From positions 124,001 through 188,000 of the forward strand of contig NZ_UETR01000004.1 of NCBI RefSeq assembly GCF_900491745.1: 64,000 bases of DNA, in the 5' to 3' direction. Positions 62,610-64,000 of the stretch are shown here, one piece after another. The translations under genes and the position numbers were made by a program. How positions within the stretch are numbered: position 1 is the first letter of the stretch; every line of letters starts with the position of its first letter. This DNA is from Amarolinea aalborgensis. Lineage in GTDB: Bacteria > Chloroflexota > Anaerolineae > SSC4 > Amarolineaceae. The notes beneath the pieces were generated by a model that was given only the letters and a program-made list of their open reading frames with translations, was not told where the DNA came from and did no database searches.

Positions 62610-63257
62610 TTACGTTTCCAGAGAAAACTGCAGGGCATCAGGCCGTTCCGCCGGAAAACATAACGCTGCATGCACGGCTCCGACGAAACGGTCGAACTCC
62701 GGCGTGCAGTAGCGGCGATCGTCGCGGCCCAAGCCGCGAAACATGGCGAGCCGCAGGCCGCGACTGATCTCCAATTGACAACCAAGACCGGAAGTTCCTC
62801 GGTTGCAGATGTTGCTGTCGAATCTGCCGGCGATGGCCGGATTGTCCGTCTGGGAGGTGACGAAACCTGCCGATTTGAGTTCTGCCGCCAGGCGACGGAT
62901 GAGCGATTGATCTAGCCCTCCCAGATGCACGATGGGATCAACATCATCTACACCGTGAATCGTTACGGCCGTGACTGCATGGCGCAGGATCTCCAGGCAC
63001 CGGGGCTCATCGAAGTGGGTGCTGGTAATATGCAGCGCGCCATTTCCCGCTGATTTGCGCGCCTCAAACAGATAGAGCGAGTAATCCTCACCTGCGATCG
63101 CGCGAGCCAGTTCCGACGTCCCGGGCTCAATACCGCCGCCGTGTGGTGCAAGGATTGCGATGGGCGCGTTGCGGCGTAAGGCTGTGATCACATAGTCCCG
63201 GTTTTCACGCTCTATGGCCGCTAGATGCCTATAGCTTCGATACGTATCGGCAGGCAT
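62610..63257 (-). CDS. Poly-gamma-glutamate hydrolase family protein
   Basis: 215 residues from ATG 63257, with AAGGAGAG 6-7 bases upstream; a longer ORF to 63326 lacks such a site. Family marks are IAILAPHGGGIEPGTSELA, LYLFEARKSAGNGALHITSTHFDEP, AVTIHGVDD and GLGCQLEISRGLR, with His and Glu metal ligands as in zinc carboxypeptidase-like phage PghP/YmaC proteins. The enzymes cut poly-gamma-glutamate capsules. It is 16 bases upstream of the HhH gene and may share a transcript. The family is often found in prophage or defence contexts. Confidence 0.88.
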   Translation of the reverse strand: MPADTYRSYRHLAAIERENRDYVITALRRNAPIAILAPHGGGIEPGTSELARAIAGEDYSLYLFEARKSAGNGALHITSTHFDEPRCLEILRHAVTAVTIHGVDDVDPIVHLGGLDQSLIRRLAAELKSAGFVTSQTDNPAIAGRFDSNICNRGTSGLGCQLEISRGLRLAMFRGLGRDDRRYCTPEFDRFVGAVHAALCFPAERPDALQFSLET

Positions 63258-63454
63258 GAATGTCTCTCCTTGCTGGGCAGCCTGTAATCCGCCCTGGCCA
63301 GAATAGCCTTGACGCTTCGCCATCATCCTTCTTGATTGTACTATCGCTGCGCGGTTGGCGCAAGGCAGTGGGGAGATGATGAACTACTCCTTGTTTTCCG
63401 GATCCCTGTGCTATAATGCGCCCAGAAATCAAGCGGCGCTTAGGAGAAACAGAC

Positions 63455-64000
63455 ATGTCAACAATACCCACATCTGACCAACTGCTCGGCGCGACCGCTC
63501 GCTGGACGGCGAGCGTGCGCGCGCTGGAGAGTGCACGCGAGGACCGCCTGTTCGACGACCCCTGGGCGGCGGCGCTGGCCGGCGCTGAGGGCGCGGCGTG
63601 GATGGCCGGCCGGACGGCGGACAGTGTGCTGCCTATTGTCTTGCGCACGCGCTTTTTCGATGATTTCCTGCAGCGGGTCACGACCGAGCATGGGATACGA
63701 CAGATCGTACTGTTGGCCGCGGGCCTGGATACGCGCGCGTTTCGACTGGCGTGGCCGGCGCAGACGCGGTTCTTTGAGCTGGATCAACCCGTAGTGATCG
63801 CACACAAGGAACGCATTCTGCACGACGCCGGCGCGGCGCCGAACTGCACGCTGCAATGCCTGGGGGCAAACCTCAGCGATCCCTGGCAGGAGGTGTTGCT
63901 GCAAGCAGGTTTTGACGCCGGTCAACCCTCGGCCTGGCTGTTGGAGGGATTTCTCTTTTACCTTTCCAACGACCGCATCACGTCAATCCTCGATGCCGTG
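63455..64000 (+). CDS. SAM-dependent methyltransferase, LCM/TIGR00027 family (3' partial)
   Basis: The ATG at 63455 has TAGGAGAAA as ribosome-binding site. The frame stays open to the window end (182 codons). SVRALESAREDRLFDDPWAAAL, LRTRFFDDFL, IVLLAAGLDTRAFRLAWP and FFELDQPVVIAHKE are family marks, with AAGLDTRAF as the SAM-binding site. Members methylate carboxyl groups of small molecules or proteins; the substrate is unknown. The C-terminus lies outside the window. It is transcribed away from the SNF2 operon. Confidence 0.93.
   Translation, partial: MSTIPTSDQLLGATARWTASVRALESAREDRLFDDPWAAALAGAEGAAWMAGRTADSVLPIVLRTRFFDDFLQRVTTEHGIRQIVLLAAGLDTRAFRLAWPAQTRFFELDQPVVIAHKERILHDAGAAPNCTLQCLGANLSDPWQEVLLQAGFDAGQPSAWLLEGFLFYLSNDRITSILDAV

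Overview
The window looks like a chromosomal segment of an uncultured member of the Chloroflexota (Anaerolineae, Caldilineae or Ardenticatenia type). This is an inference from GC-rich codon use, many Thr-Pro-rich extracellular linkers, DUF4126 and DUF2085 membrane proteins, zinc-ribbon-tethered membrane proteins, a sortase, and a cytochrome c maturation operon with an unusual CcmE. No rRNA or tRNA gene was seen.

Layout. 1-7135: the end of a surface protein, then an exopolysaccharide cluster (FemAB/CelD-like acetyltransferase, GT4 glycosyltransferase, WecG/TagA/CpsF glycosyltransferase, Wzz-like chain-length protein, O-antigen-ligase-like polymerase). 7140-11340: a tandem array of about 310 bp units carrying perfect palindromes. 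An rve-type insertion element sits in the loop of one palindrome, and an intact IS66 element sits in that element's left inverted repeat, with an 8 bp target duplication. 11471-18596: a transposon graveyard, in which one degraded transposase gene is split by a decayed IS21 element and by two decayed minus-strand transposases. 18640-21790: decayed CHAT/NTPase-like conflict genes and a frameshifted PIN toxin module. 21910-23208 (minus): DUF4126 protein and sortase.

23316-30508: a perfect sigma70-type promoter followed by ccmE (CXXXY type), a diheme cytochrome c, ccmA, ccmB, ccmC, ccmD, ccdA, a ResA/TlpA lipoprotein, a glutaredoxin-like protein and a DUF2085 protein. Together these move heme, load it onto cytochromes and reduce the apocytochrome thiols. 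Then rpsT with its terminator. 30982-35755 (minus): a pantothenate/CoA operon panD - DUF2520 - panB - panC - coaX, driven from a promoter with a leader that ends in an intrinsic terminator just before panD. A 63 bp minisatellite and a REP-like sequence lie between panC and coaX.

36019-54793: about fifteen co-directional genes form the most unusual part. Eight encode proteins carrying zinc ribbons (most also with transmembrane helices), joined by a HerA/DUF87-like ATPase, three small or nuclease-like proteins sharing a short N-terminal motif, a DUF3800 protein, a WD40 propeller, a Ser/Thr kinase fused to a TolB-like propeller, and a golvesin/NBR1-Ig-like surface protein. Nearly the same non-coding box lies upstream of the first and of the second-to-last gene. 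I regard this as a candidate undescribed membrane-associated signalling or conflict island.

54890-64000: a decayed surface-protein tail, a PIN/Phd-type toxin-antitoxin pair, a truncated DISARM-like (DrmA) remnant, an intact IS21 element with repeated terminal sites and a very long hairpin, a SNF2 helicase with a membrane HhH partner, a poly-gamma-glutamate-hydrolase-like protein, and the start of a SAM methyltransferase cut by the window end.
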